NCBI RefSeq assembly: GCF_900183575.1
Contig: NZ_FXUZ01000001.1
Location: 248,001 to 312,000, forward strand
Reading direction: 5' to 3'
DNA: 64,000 nucleotides
Source of the DNA: Staphylococcus cornubiensis
GTDB taxonomy: Bacteria; Bacillota; Bacilli; Staphylococcales; Staphylococcaceae
Shown: positions 8,397 through 17,472 of the stretch, one piece after another
Position numbering within the stretch: the first letter of the stretch is position 1
Layout: the number at the start of each line of letters is the position of its first letter
Translations under genes and position numbers: made by a program
Notes under the pieces: generated by a model
The model's database searches: none
Told to the model about the DNA's origin: nothing
Seen by the model: only the letters and a program-made list of their open reading frames with translations

Positions 8397-8836
8397 AACA
8401 AATAGAGCAAACTTTAAACTTATTAAAACAATACGGGGCTAAGCATTTCAGATATAGCGATGATGAGATGGAGCTTGAATTAGATTTATCATCTATTCAA
8501 CAAACTGAAGCACCTAATGATGATGAAATGTCTTCACAAACATCAAATAATAGTCGCACGAAACAAACGCAGTCAACAACAGATCAAGCTGAAAATGATA
8601 CAAAAGTAATTCGGTCACAAATGATTGGAACGTTTTATTTGCAAGATGAAAAAGAATTAACGAAGCCTGTTGTTAAAGTTGGCGATAAAGTGAGCAAAGG
8701 GGATATTATTGGTTACATTGAAGCGATGAAGGTGATGAATGAAGTGACAGCAGATGAGGCTGGTGAAGTTCAAGAAATTTTAGTCGATCATGGCGAGAAT
8801 ATTGAGTTTAACCAAGTTATTTTAACGTTAAAGTAA
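8387..8836 (+). CDS. Biotin carboxyl carrier protein-like (AccB paralogue)
   Basis: 149 residues. The C-terminal biotinyl domain contains EAMKVMNEV with the biotin-accepting Lys115. A flexible Ser/Thr/Gln/Asn-rich linker (about 41-75) separates it from a short N-terminal helical segment, as in AccB. It overlaps pxpC by 10 bases and precedes a biotin carboxylase by 11 bases. Because it lies within the 5-oxoprolinase operon rather than with accDA, it is probably a paralogue dedicated to this pathway or to an unknown carboxylation, though a role as the acetyl-CoA carboxylase carrier cannot be excluded from this window alone. Confidence 0.85.
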   Translation: MDLKQIEQTLNLLKQYGAKHFRYSDDEMELELDLSSIQQTEAPNDDEMSSQTSNNSRTKQTQSTTDQAENDTKVIRSQMIGTFYLQDEKELTKPVVKVGDKVSKGDIIGYIEAMKVMNEVTADEAGEVQEILVDHGENIEFNQVILTLK

Positions 8837-8847
8837 GGGGGGATTAT

Positions 8848-10218
8848 ATGTTTCGAGTGTTAGTTGCTAATAGGGGCGAAATTGCTGTTCGTATTATACG
8901 TGCTTTGAGAGAGATGAAAATGGAGTCCGTGGCGATTTATGCTGTAGGTGATGAGAACAGTCTACATGTAAAGTTAGCAGATTATGCGGTGTGTATTGGG
9001 CAAGCGAACCCTTTAGATAGTTATTTAAATATACGTAAAATATTAGCCGCTGCTGAAATTACAAATGCAAATGCGATACATCCAGGTTACGGTTTTTTAT
9101 CTGAAAGTCCCGTGTTCGCTGAAAAAGTTGAAAATGAAGGGCTTTACTTTATCGGACCAACCAAAGAAACGATGCAACGAATGGGAGACAAAATTACTGC
9201 GCGCCAAACCGTTGATGACGCAGATGTGCCTATCATACCGGGATCCAAATCATCAGTGGCATCCGTCGATGAAATTAAATCGCTCGCTGAAGAAATAGGT
9301 TATCCTCTCGTGATTAAGGCGGCGAGTGGTGGTGGCGGAAAAGGGATTCGTATCGTCAAAGAAGAATCACAACTTGAACGTGCTTTTAAAGAGGCCAAAA
9401 GTGAAGGCAACAAATACTTTAATGACGATCGTGTATATGTCGAAGCGTTTATTCCAGTAGCGAAACACGTTGAAGTACAAGTGCTTGGAGATGGACAATC
9501 GCGTTATATACATTTGGGCGAACGTGACTGTTCAGTCCAACGCAAAAATCAAAAACTGATTGAAGAGTCACCTTGTAGTGCGTTAAGTGAGGAAAAGCGT
9601 GCAAAAATTTGTGACGATGCAGTCAAAGTCGCAAAAGCAGCGCAATATAGAAGTGCAGGTACAATTGAATTTCTTGTGACAGAAGACGCTTATTACTTTA
9701 TTGAAATGAATGCGCGTATTCAAGTTGAACATACCGTGACTGAAATGCGTACAGATGTTGACTTAGTACGCGAACAGTTACGTATTATGCAAGATGGCAC
9801 GCTGTCACTCACACAAGACGATATTCATTTTTATGGTCATGTGATTGAGGCGAGAATCAATGCAGAAGATCCGCAAAAGGCATTTCGTCCAACGCCGGGC
9901 ACTGTACAAAGATTACATTTACCACAAGGGTTTAATGTACGTGTAGATTCGTTGTTATATAGTGGATATACAGTGTCTTCCTATTACGATTCACTCGTTG
10001 CAAAAGTGATTGTTAAAGGTGAAAATCGTGCACATGCGATTGAAAAACTAAAGGTGACATTAGATGAATTAGTCATTGATGGCTTCACTACGACTGCCGA
10101 TTTCTTATATGCGGTATTGTCTTATCCACCCTATTATGAAGGCGATGCAAAAGATGTAGACATTAAATTTTTAGAGCGTCACTCTATATTCAAGGAGGAT
10201 CATAACGATGAAAATTGA
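8848..10218 (+). CDS. Biotin carboxylase (AccC family)
   Basis: 456 residues, the usual AccC length. The N-terminal domain starts [19 protein letters not shown]; the ATP-grasp glycine loop SGGGGKGIR lies near residues 160-168; the catalytic region [18 protein letters not shown] and the [14 protein letters not shown] segment are intact. It carboxylates biotin on a carrier protein using ATP and bicarbonate. It sits 11 bases after the BCCP-like gene (RBS AAGGGGGG) and overlaps pxpA by 11 bases, so it is an operon member. The acceptor substrate is unknown: in related operons BCCP and AccC paralogues accompany pxpABC but are not needed for 5-oxoprolinase activity as described. Confidence 0.88.
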   Translation: MFRVLVANRGEIAVRIIRALREMKMESVAIYAVGDENSLHVKLADYAVCIGQANPLDSYLNIRKILAAAEITNANAIHPGYGFLSESPVFAEKVENEGLYFIGPTKETMQRMGDKITARQTVDDADVPIIPGSKSSVASVDEIKSLAEEIGYPLVIKAASGGGGKGIRIVKEESQLERAFKEAKSEGNKYFNDDRVYVEAFIPVAKHVEVQVLGDGQSRYIHLGERDCSVQRKNQKLIEESPCSALSEEKRAKICDDAVKVAKAAQYRSAGTIEFLVTEDAYYFIEMNARIQVEHTVTEMRTDVDLVREQLRIMQDGTLSLTQDDIHFYGHVIEARINAEDPQKAFRPTPGTVQRLHLPQGFNVRVDSLLYSGYTVSSYYDSLVAKVIVKGENRAHAIEKLKVTLDELVIDGFTTTADFLYAVLSYPPYYEGDAKDVDIKFLERHSIFKEDHNDEN

Positions 10219-10966
10219 TTTGAACTGTGATTTAGGAGAAAGTTTTGGTAATTATCAAATTGGAAATGACCGAGAAGTTTTACCATTAATTACATCTGCC
10301 AATGTCGCATGTGGTTTTCATGCTGGTGATGAAAATGTAATGGCTCAAACTGTCAAATGGGCGAAAGAAAGTGGCGTCAGTGTGGGAGCACATCCAGGAT
10401 TTCCTGATTTACAAGGTTTTGGGCGACGCAATATGTATATGTCACTAACTGAAATTTATAACATGGTCGTTTATCAAGTCGGTGCTTTAAAAATGTTTTG
10501 CGATCTCCATGGCGTGAAGCTCAATCATGTGAAACCACATGGTGCACTTTATCAAATGGCCGTGAGAGACGAGGCGATTGCTAAAGCTGTAGCGTCTGCG
10601 GTTTATGATATTGATCCACAATTGTATTTAGTCGGATTATCCAATTCGATATTGGTTGATGTCGGCAAAGCACAAGGGCTTAAAGTTGCTTCTGAAGTAT
10701 TTGCCGACCGTCGATATGAAAGAGATGGTCAACTCGTGAGTCGTAAAAAAGAAGGCGCAACCATTGAAGATACTGAGGAAGCCATTGCGCAAGTCATACA
10801 AATGGTCAAAGAAGGCACGGTTAAATCGATTTCAGGTGAAGTGATTGATATTCAAGCTGACACAATTTGTGTACATGGTGATGGTGCACATGCGCTTGAA
10901 TTTGTTAAAGAAATACGTTCTCGGTTATCCGAGGTGAATGTTGATATCGTAACGTTAGGGGGTTAA
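10208..10966 (+). CDS. pxpA: 5-oxoprolinase subunit PxpA (LamB/YcsF family)
   Basis: 252 residues, standard for the LamB/YcsF family. Hallmarks are the N-terminal [32 protein letters not shown] and the [11 protein letters not shown] and CVHGDGAHA segments, whose Asp/His residues line the proposed active site. It completes the PxpABC 5-oxoprolinase, which recycles toxic 5-oxoproline to glutamate in the cytosol. It overlaps the biotin carboxylase gene by 11 bases (RBS AAGGAGG inside that gene) and the permease gene follows after 3 bases. Confidence 0.9.
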   Translation: MKIDLNCDLGESFGNYQIGNDREVLPLITSANVACGFHAGDENVMAQTVKWAKESGVSVGAHPGFPDLQGFGRRNMYMSLTEIYNMVVYQVGALKMFCDLHGVKLNHVKPHGALYQMAVRDEAIAKAVASAVYDIDPQLYLVGLSNSILVDVGKAQGLKVASEVFADRRYERDGQLVSRKKEGATIEDTEEAIAQVIQMVKEGTVKSISGEVIDIQADTICVHGDGAHALEFVKEIRSRLSEVNVDIVTLGG

Positions 10967-10969
10967 TCG

Positions 10970-12208
10970 ATGAAAAAAGAATCCAATCAAATTGAAAATC
11001 CAGGTGAATTTGTTTTTACAAAGGCCCACAGAAGATTATTGCTTGGCTCGGTATTTTTAATGGCCACTTCTGCTATTGGGCCTGCATTTTTAACACAAAC
11101 TGCTGTGTTTACTGAACAGTTTTTAGCAAGTTTTGCATTTGCTATTTTACTGTCTATTATTATTGATATTGGAGCACAAATTAATATTTGGCGTGTTCTT
11201 GTTGTGACGGGTTATCGAGGTCAAGAAATTGCCAATGAGGTTGTTAAAGGACTTGGCACGTTTATTTCTATCCTTATTGCTCTCGGTGGATTGGCCTTTA
11301 ATATTGGGAATATTGCTGGTGCTGGCCTTGGTTTAAATGCCATTTTTGGCTTAGATATTCGTACAGGTGCCGCTATTACAGCAGTGGTTGCTATTCTCGT
11401 ATTTGTTTCGAAAAATGGTCAGAAAATGATGGATGTCGTGACAATGATTCTTGGTGTACTGATGATTTTGATCGTCGCATACGTGATGATCCAATCACAT
11501 CCACCTTATTTGGATGCAGCCAAGCATATGGTGTTACCTGAAAATCCTTCAGTGCTTGTTCTTCCAATTATTACATTAGTCGGTGGCACTGTAGGCGGCT
11601 ATATTACTTTTGCTGGCGCACACCGCATTCTTGACGCTGGTATTAAAGGGAAAGATTATTTGCCATTTGTAAATCGCTCGGCCATTTCGGCGATTTTAAC
11701 AACAGGTATAATGAGAAGTTTATTATTTTTAGCTGTTCTTGGCGTCGTTGTAACAGGTGTCACTTTAAATCCAGAAAATCCACCAGCTTCTGTATTTGAA
11801 CATGCTATAGGTCCAATGGGGAAAAATATTTTCGGTGTCGTTTTATTTGCGGCAGCGATGTCATCAGTCATTGGTTCTGCTTATACAAGTACGACTTTTA
11901 TTAAAACACTGCATAACAAAATTAAGACGTATGATAATTATGTGGTCGTTACATTTATTGTTGTTTCTACACTTATTTTCTTATTTGTTGGCCGTCCTGT
12001 GAAACTATTGATTATTGCAGGCGCATTAAATGGTTTAATTCTGCCGATTATTTTAGGAACTGTACTCATCGCTTCAAAAAGTAAACGTATTGTTGGTGAT
12101 TATCAACACCCCACTTGGATGCTCGTATTTGGTATTGTAGCTGTCATTGTAACGATTTTTACAGGCTTTTTCTCATTACAAGGATTAGCCGCGTTATGGA
12201 GTCAATAA
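10970..12208 (+). CDS. NRAMP-like permease lacking the canonical metal-site motif
   Basis: 412 residues with about 11 hydrophobic segments, NRAMP superfamily by overall pattern (YcsG-like). Where true NRAMP metal transporters have a DPGN motif in the first membrane helix, this protein has IGPAFLTQTAVFTE. The later region expected to carry the metal-binding Met reads TFAGAHRILDAG. Loss of these residues argues against Mn/Fe transport; given its place 3 bases behind pxpA it may import 5-oxoproline or a related metabolite. That substrate is inference from context only. It ends the operon and is followed by a terminator. Confidence 0.75.
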   Translation: MKKESNQIENPGEFVFTKAHRRLLLGSVFLMATSAIGPAFLTQTAVFTEQFLASFAFAILLSIIIDIGAQINIWRVLVVTGYRGQEIANEVVKGLGTFISILIALGGLAFNIGNIAGAGLGLNAIFGLDIRTGAAITAVVAILVFVSKNGQKMMDVVTMILGVLMILIVAYVMIQSHPPYLDAAKHMVLPENPSVLVLPIITLVGGTVGGYITFAGAHRILDAGIKGKDYLPFVNRSAISAILTTGIMRSLLFLAVLGVVVTGVTLNPENPPASVFEHAIGPMGKNIFGVVLFAAAMSSVIGSAYTSTTFIKTLHNKIKTYDNYVVVTFIVVSTLIFLFVGRPVKLLIIAGALNGLILPIILGTVLIASKSKRIVGDYQHPTWMLVFGIVAVIVTIFTGFFSLQGLAALWSQ

Positions 12209-12221
12209 AAATTTAGTATTA

Positions 12222-12255
12222 GGGCTTGGACATTCAGTTGTCTTGGCCTTTTTTA
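12222..12255 (+). terminator. Terminator of the pxp operon
   Basis: GGCTTGGACA pairs with TGTCTTGGCC (one mismatch and G-U pairs) around a short TTCAGT loop, followed by TTTTTTAT. Confidence 0.75.
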
Positions 12256-12450
12256 TATGATTTAAAAATAGATTTGATTAATAGAAATGTGAAACCTTCA
12301 TGTATATCTCATTTATATACATTATTTTTATGATAGTTTCGTATCCAGCTAGAATTATCTCTCTTATAAAACTGAATTCATATGCGTAAATATGATAAAA
12401 TGACTACGGTATATACAAAATTAAACATCTTTTTATAAGGAGGCATTTGA

Positions 12451-13137
12451 ATGATTGGAATCATCGGTGCAATGGAAGAAGAAGTAGCAATATTAAAATC
12501 TCAAATGGATGCGGTTGAAGAAATCAAAATTGCGCACGCCATTTTTTATAAAGGTACACTTAATGACAAAGAAATTATTTTAACACAAAGCGGCATCGGA
12601 AAAGTGAATGTCGCCATTTCTACAAGTTTACTAATAGATCGTTTCCAACCTCAATGTATCATAAATACTGGATCAGCGGGAGGCTTACAAACTGGATTAG
12701 CACTCGGCGATGTAGTGATTAGTAGACAAGTTGCGTATCATGATGCTGATGCACGTGCGTTTGGTTATGATATGGGACAAATTCCAGGGATGCCAACTTA
12801 TTTTGAAGCAGATGCGTCATTATTTGAAAAGGTAGATGACGTCTTAAAGTCTATAAATCAAAATGGTAGAGAAGGCTTAATCGTATCAGGTGATAGCTTT
12901 ATCGGAACTAACGAACAGCGTCAACTGATTTTAAAGTACTTTCCAAATGCCTTAGCTGTTGAAATGGAAGCAACTGCAATTGCACAAACATGTCATCAGT
13001 TTAATGTCCCATTCATCGTCACACGTGCAATTTCTGATTTAGCTGATGGTGAAGCGGGAATGACATTTGAAGCATTTCTTAAAGTCGCAGCTAAGTCTTC
13101 AAGTCAAATGGTGAATGAACTTGTGAAAGTACTCTAA
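12451..13137 (+). CDS. mtnN: 5'-methylthioadenosine/S-adenosylhomocysteine nucleosidase
   Basis: 228 residues, the usual MTAN (Pfs) length. [11 protein letters not shown] (catalytic Glu at residue 12), [16 protein letters not shown], the EMEATAIAQ ribose-binding segment and [13 protein letters not shown] with the catalytic Asp are all present. It cleaves methylthioadenosine and S-adenosylhomocysteine, relieving product inhibition of methyltransferases and, with LuxS, generating the autoinducer-2 precursor. It is monocistronic by spacing, behind RBS AAGGAGG. A weak TAAAAT -10 lies at 12396-12401. Confidence 0.95.
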   Translation: MIGIIGAMEEEVAILKSQMDAVEEIKIAHAIFYKGTLNDKEIILTQSGIGKVNVAISTSLLIDRFQPQCIINTGSAGGLQTGLALGDVVISRQVAYHDADARAFGYDMGQIPGMPTYFEADASLFEKVDDVLKSINQNGREGLIVSGDSFIGTNEQRQLILKYFPNALAVEMEATAIAQTCHQFNVPFIVTRAISDLADGEAGMTFEAFLKVAAKSSSQMVNELVKVL

Positions 13138-13165
13138 CAAATCACACAAAATGTATGCATAAATG

Positions 13166-13174
13166 TGTTATAAT
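13166..13174 (+). promoter_or_regulatory. Extended -10 promoter of the yqeG operon
   Basis: TGTTATAAT is a consensus extended -10 element (TG, one base, TATAAT at 13169-13174). No good -35 is visible. It lies 36 bases before the yqeG start. Confidence 0.5.
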
Positions 13175-13209
13175 GTAACGAATGAAGTCTTTTAAAGTGG
13201 AGGATGAAC

Positions 13210-13737
13210 ATGGGTATCATCAAGCAATTATTTTTACCAAATCAATATGTGAATTCGATTTATGAAATTGACTTTGACAAACTGAAAGCATTGAATATTA
13301 AAGCGATTATCACAGATTTGGATAATACATTAGTCGGTTGGGATGAAGCACAACCGACACCTAAAGTCGAAACATGGTTTAAAAGTTTAGACGAACAAGG
13401 GTTTAAAGTTACTGTTGTTTCTAATAATAATGAACAACGTGTGAAGTCTTTTTGCCAAAATTTAAAAGTGGATTATATTTTCAAAGCACAAAAACCTAGA
13501 GGAAAAGCATTACGTCGTGCGACAGAACAAATGGGCATTCAAAAAGATGAAGTTGTTGTCATTGGAGACCAAATGCTCACCGATGTATTTGGTGGTAATC
13601 GTCACGGACTTTATACGATTATGGTAGTCCCTGTGAAAAATTCAGATGGTTTTATTACAAAGTTTAATCGTTTAGTTGAACGACGCTTACTCAAGCATTT
13701 TAAAAGAAAAGGCTATATTAAATGGGAGGAATCGTAA
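13210..13737 (+). CDS. YqeG family HAD IIIA-type phosphatase
   Basis: 175 residues. HAD motif I is ITDLDNTLVGWD (about residues 33-44), motif II the VVSNNNEQRV segment, and motif IV VIGDQMLTDVFGGN. The substrate is not established; eukaryotic relatives are phosphatidylglycerophosphatases, which makes that activity possible here. I use the ATG at 13210 because the GGAGG at 13199-13203 abuts the in-frame ATG at 13204, leaving it no spacing, and family members begin MGI. yqeH follows directly with no gap, so the two are co-translated. Confidence 0.85.
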   Translation: MGIIKQLFLPNQYVNSIYEIDFDKLKALNIKAIITDLDNTLVGWDEAQPTPKVETWFKSLDEQGFKVTVVSNNNEQRVKSFCQNLKVDYIFKAQKPRGKALRRATEQMGIQKDEVVVIGDQMLTDVFGGNRHGLYTIMVVPVKNSDGFITKFNRLVERRLLKHFKRKGYIKWEES

Positions 13738-14838
13738 TTGACTGAAACTTTAAAATGTATAGGTTGTGGGGCAACACTACAATCTGAAGACCCCCAAAAA
13801 CCAGGTTACGTTCCAAAGGCAAGTTTAGAAAAAGAAGATGTGATTTGCCGTCGTTGTTTTCGACTGAAAAACTACAATGAAGTTCAAGATGTCGGTATGG
13901 AAAGTGAAGACTTCTTAAAGTTATTGAACGGTTTATCAGACAAACCAGGTATCGTCGTTAATTTGGTAGACGTTTTTGACTTTGAAGGGTCTTTTATTCA
14001 TGCAGTAAAACGAATTGTAGGCAATAAAAAGATTATTTTAGTTGCAAATAAAATTGATTTGCTTCCGAAACAGATTAACAAACGTCGTGTTACCGAATGG
14101 TTAAGACGTTTAGCTAAAGACTATGGTTTATATCCCGAAGACGTCTGCTTAATTTCTGCTTATAAAGGAATTGGGATTGATGATTTGTTACAGACGATTG
14201 AAAAACATCGCGCCGGTCAAGATGTCTATATCGTTGGTACAACCAATGTAGGTAAATCGACTTTGATTAACAAACTCATTGAACAAACAGTGGGTGAAAA
14301 GAATGTCGTGACTACTTCACGTATTCCTGGTACAACACTAGACATGATTGATATTCCAATTGATGAAGATCATTATATGTACGATACACCTGGAATTATT
14401 CAAGAACATCAAATGACGCATTACGTTTCGACAAAGGCATTAAATACGATTATGCCCAAAAAAGAAATTAAGCAACGTGTTTATCAATTAAACGAAGCAC
14501 AATCTTTGTTTATTGGTGGTTTAGCGCGTGTCGACTACTTAAAGGGTGGTAAGCGCCCACTTGTATGTTATTTTTCTAATGAGTTGAATATCCATCGTAC
14601 GAAATTAGAAAAAGCGGATGACTTATGGCGTAAACAAATTGGTACACTATTATCTCCGCCGTCACCGAAAGATCCATTTGATTTTGAACAGTTGAAAACA
14701 GTGCATTTATCAACACAAAATGAGAAAAAAGATATTATGATTTCTGGTTTAGGTTTTGTCACAGTGGAAGCTGGTGCAGAACTCGATGTGATTGTACCTC
14801 AAAATGTAGAAGTCACACTCAGACCTTCAATCATGTAA
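13738..14838 (+). CDS. yqeH: Ribosome biogenesis GTPase YqeH
   Basis: 366 residues starting with TTG immediately after the yqeG stop; RBS GGGAGG lies in the end of yqeG. An N-terminal zinc finger (CIGC at residues 7-10, CRRC at about 39-42) precedes a circularly permuted GTPase domain: G4 ANKIDL, G5 ISAYKG, then G1 GTTNVGKST and G3 DTPG. This order is diagnostic of the YqeH/YlqF class. In Bacillus YqeH is needed for 30S subunit assembly. The operon places it among other ribosome-related genes (yhbY, rsfS). Confidence 0.93.
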   Translation: MTETLKCIGCGATLQSEDPQKPGYVPKASLEKEDVICRRCFRLKNYNEVQDVGMESEDFLKLLNGLSDKPGIVVNLVDVFDFEGSFIHAVKRIVGNKKIILVANKIDLLPKQINKRRVTEWLRRLAKDYGLYPEDVCLISAYKGIGIDDLLQTIEKHRAGQDVYIVGTTNVGKSTLINKLIEQTVGEKNVVTTSRIPGTTLDMIDIPIDEDHYMYDTPGIIQEHQMTHYVSTKALNTIMPKKEIKQRVYQLNEAQSLFIGGLARVDYLKGGKRPLVCYFSNELNIHRTKLEKADDLWRKQIGTLLSPPSPKDPFDFEQLKTVHLSTQNEKKDIMISGLGFVTVEAGAELDVIVPQNVEVTLRPSIM

Positions 14839-14853
14839 GGAGCGTGAGCATAT

Positions 14854-15666
14854 ATGAAATTTGCAGTGATTGGACATCCCATTGACCATTCATTATCACC
14901 ACTCATGCACCATGCGAATTTCAAAAGTTTGAACTTAGATTATGGCTATGAAGCACTTAATATTCCACCTACACATTTTCGACATATTCGAGATATTATT
15001 GGTGAAAAAGGATTGGATGGCTTTAATGTGACGATTCCACATAAAGAACGCATTATCGACTATCTTGATGATATGTCGGATGAAGCCCGAGCCATTGGTG
15101 CTGTGAATACAGTTAAAGTTGAAAATGGTAAGTGGATCGGTTATAACACTGACGGGACAGGATTTGTTAAAGGATTGCAAGCGCAATATGGTGATTTAAG
15201 TCATGCACACATTCTCATTCTCGGAGCGGGGGGCGCAAGTAAAGGTATTGCGTACGCGCTATCTCAAGTGACTGAGAATACGATATCAGTAGCCAATCGC
15301 TCTATGTCTCGTTTTAATGACTGGCAACTTGAAATCCAACCATATTCCCTTACAGATGTTGCATCTATCGCACACCAATTTGATATTATCATTAACACGA
15401 CACCTGTCGGCATGCATCAATCTGAAGATAGTGTCATGTCTTTCGAACAATTAAAAAAAGATGTACTTGTATGTGATATTATTTATATTCCACTACAAAC
15501 GACATTTTTAAAAGAAGCTGCACAAAAACAGTGCACGACATATAATGGGTTGGATATGTTTATTTATCAAGGTGCGGAAAGTTTTAAAATTTGGACTGGC
15601 TTAGAAAGTGACATTACTACAATGCGAAATGTAGTATTAAATAAATTGAAACAAACTTCAACTTAA
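14854..15666 (+). CDS. aroE: Shikimate dehydrogenase
   Basis: 270 residues. The substrate-binding region has HPIDHSLSPLMHH and NVTIPHKE (catalytic Lys), the NADP-binding loop is ILGAGGASKGIA, and the C-terminal GLDMFIYQGAESFKIWTG is typical. It reduces 3-dehydroshikimate to shikimate in chorismate synthesis. It sits 15 bases after yqeH (RBS AAGGAG) and 10 bases before yhbY, so it is embedded in the ribosome-biogenesis operon, as in other Staphylococcus and Bacillus. Confidence 0.95.
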   Translation: MKFAVIGHPIDHSLSPLMHHANFKSLNLDYGYEALNIPPTHFRHIRDIIGEKGLDGFNVTIPHKERIIDYLDDMSDEARAIGAVNTVKVENGKWIGYNTDGTGFVKGLQAQYGDLSHAHILILGAGGASKGIAYALSQVTENTISVANRSMSRFNDWQLEIQPYSLTDVASIAHQFDIIINTTPVGMHQSEDSVMSFEQLKKDVLVCDIIYIPLQTTFLKEAAQKQCTTYNGLDMFIYQGAESFKIWTGLESDITTMRNVVLNKLKQTST

Positions 15667-15676
15667 GGAGGCCGTT

Positions 15677-15970
15677 ATGGCATTAACAGGTAAACAAAAA
15701 AGATTTTTAAGAAGCAAGGCACACCATGTCGATCCAACTTTCCAAATCGGTAAGTCGGGTATTAACGAAAATATGGTTGAACAATTGAAAGAGACACTCG
15801 AAAATCGTGAACTCATTAAAATTCACATTTTACAAAACAATATGGATGATAAAAGTGAATTGGCTCAAACGGTGAGTCAAGCAACAGGAAGTGAATTGGT
15901 CCAACTTATCGGTTCTATGATTGTCCTCTACAAAGAATCTCGAGAAAACAAGCAAATTGAGTTGCCATAA
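15677..15970 (+). CDS. yhbY: YhbY family ribosome assembly RNA-binding protein
   Basis: 97 residues, a single CRM (KH-like) domain. LTGKQKRFLRSKAHHVDPTFQIGKSG at the N-terminus includes the conserved GKxG loop; the family associates with pre-50S particles. RBS AAGGAGG lies 7 bases before the ATG. nadD begins one base after the stop. Confidence 0.9.
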   Translation: MALTGKQKRFLRSKAHHVDPTFQIGKSGINENMVEQLKETLENRELIKIHILQNNMDDKSELAQTVSQATGSELVQLIGSMIVLYKESRENKQIELP

Positions 15971-15971
15971 A

Positions 15972-16553
15972 ATGGAAAAAATTGTTGTTTATGGTGGACA
16001 ATTCAATCCGATTCATAGTGGACATGAGATGGTGGCGAGTGAAGTTAACGCCGCCATTCAACCGGATCACTTTTATTTTATGCCAAGTTTTATGTCACCA
16101 TTAAAAAAACATGATCAACTTATAGATGTTAAGCATCGTATTAAGATGGTGCAGTTGGTCATTGAAAACTTAGGGTTTGGGACGCTTCGATTAGATGAAA
16201 TTGAGCGTAAAGGGCAAAGTTACACTTATGATACTTTGAAAAAAATTCATCAAGAATCACCTGATGCAAAGCTTTATTTTGTTATCGGAACGGATCAATA
16301 TGAACAACTTGATCGATGGTATCAAATTGACGCACTGAAATCTTTTGTCACTTTTATAGTTGTAAATCGTGGCTATATGATTCAGTCAGATGACACTTCA
16401 ATATTCCCGGTCAAAATACCGAATATCGAGGTTAGTTCAACTGAAATTCGTCAAAGATGCGCACAACAACAACCTATTCATATGTGGGTACCGTTAAATG
16501 TCGAGCGCTATATATTGAAGGAGGGGTTATATGGATCGAACATTTGCGATTGA
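15972..16553 (+). CDS. nadD: Nicotinate-nucleotide adenylyltransferase
   Basis: 193 residues from the ATG at 15972. The nucleotidyltransferase motifs GGQFNPIHSGH (near residues 8-18) and ISSTEIR-like VSSTEIRQR near the C-terminus are intact. It makes nicotinate adenine dinucleotide in NAD synthesis. An in-frame start at 15921 would overlap yhbY by 50 bases and add 17 residues not seen in the family, so I reject it. The last 23 bases overlap yqeK. Confidence 0.93.
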   Translation: MEKIVVYGGQFNPIHSGHEMVASEVNAAIQPDHFYFMPSFMSPLKKHDQLIDVKHRIKMVQLVIENLGFGTLRLDEIERKGQSYTYDTLKKIHQESPDAKLYFVIGTDQYEQLDRWYQIDALKSFVTFIVVNRGYMIQSDDTSIFPVKIPNIEVSSTEIRQRCAQQQPIHMWVPLNVERYILKEGLYGSNICD

Positions 16554-17115
16554 ACTCGTTGAACAAAAGCTACCGAAGAAGAGATTTGAACATTCTTTAC
16601 GTGTAGCTGAAACGGCTGTCAAATTGGCAGAATTGTATGAGGGAGATAAAGAAAAAGCTGAACTTGCAGGTATTTTACATGATTTTTGTAAATATGACGA
16701 CTTAAGCTTTTTATACCAACAAGTCACTCGATACGATCTCGACCATGATTTGTTAAGCTATGGCTCAGAAATTTTACATGGTCCTGTATGTGCAGCATTA
16801 ATGAAACACCAATACGGTATCCAAGATGACGAAATATTATTAGCGATATACAACCACACGACAGGGCGTAAACATATGACGAAAACAGAAAAATTAGTCT
16901 TTATAGCCGATTACATTGAGCCAGGTCGAACTACGCCAAAAGTGGAAGAAATTCGAAATATGGTATACAATGGCGGTGGGTTAGATAAAACAATTTATGA
17001 AATTTCAAAAAGAACTGTTTTGTATCTCGTTAAAAAAGATGTAAGTGTGTACCAATCCACTATCGATTGTCTGAATTACTACAATTTTAATGACTCTAAA
17101 ATAAAGGATGATTAA
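16531..17115 (+). CDS. yqeK: HD-domain symmetrical Ap4A hydrolase YqeK
   Basis: 194 residues, HD phosphohydrolase. HSLRVAETA, the metal-binding pair ILHDFCKYDD, and HGPVCAAL and NHTTGRKHM supply His/Asp ligands. Bacillus YqeK hydrolyses diadenosine tetraphosphate symmetrically, which is relevant to stress alarmone turnover. RBS AAGGAGGGG lies inside nadD, with a 23-base overlap; the next gene, rsfS, starts at the base after its stop. Confidence 0.92.
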   Translation: MDRTFAIELVEQKLPKKRFEHSLRVAETAVKLAELYEGDKEKAELAGILHDFCKYDDLSFLYQQVTRYDLDHDLLSYGSEILHGPVCAALMKHQYGIQDDEILLAIYNHTTGRKHMTKTEKLVFIADYIEPGRTTPKVEEIRNMVYNGGGLDKTIYEISKRTVLYLVKKDVSVYQSTIDCLNYYNFNDSKIKDD

Positions 17116-17472
17116 ATGAACGCAAAAGAACTATTAATGTTAGCAGTTGAAGCAGCCGATGCAAAAAAAGCAGAAGACATTATTTCACTTAACATGAGCG
17201 GTGTTTCTGATCTTACTGACTATTTTGTCGTATGTCATGGGAATAATGAAAGACAAGTTCAAGCGATTGCTCGTGCTGTTAAAGAAAGTGCTGAGTCACA
17301 ACAAATTGAAGTGAAGCGCATGGAAGGCTTTAATGAAGCGCGATGGATATTGATTGATTTAGTAGATGTCGTTGTCCATGTTTTTCACAAAGATGAACGC
17401 AACTATTACAATATCGAAAAATTATATCAAGATGTTGAAATGCTAGGCTACAAAGAGGTTATTAATTCATAA
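17116..17472 (+). CDS. rsfS: Ribosomal silencing factor RsfS
   Basis: 118 residues, Iojap/RsfS family. The conserved core DYFVVCHGNNERQVQAIA and EGFNEARWILIDLVDVVVHVF is complete. RsfS binds uL14 and blocks joining of ribosomal subunits when nutrients are scarce. Its TAA overlaps the ATG of the following methyltransferase gene by one base. Confidence 0.93.
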   Translation: MNAKELLMLAVEAADAKKAEDIISLNMSGVSDLTDYFVVCHGNNERQVQAIARAVKESAESQQIEVKRMEGFNEARWILIDLVDVVVHVFHKDERNYYNIEKLYQDVEMLGYKEVINS

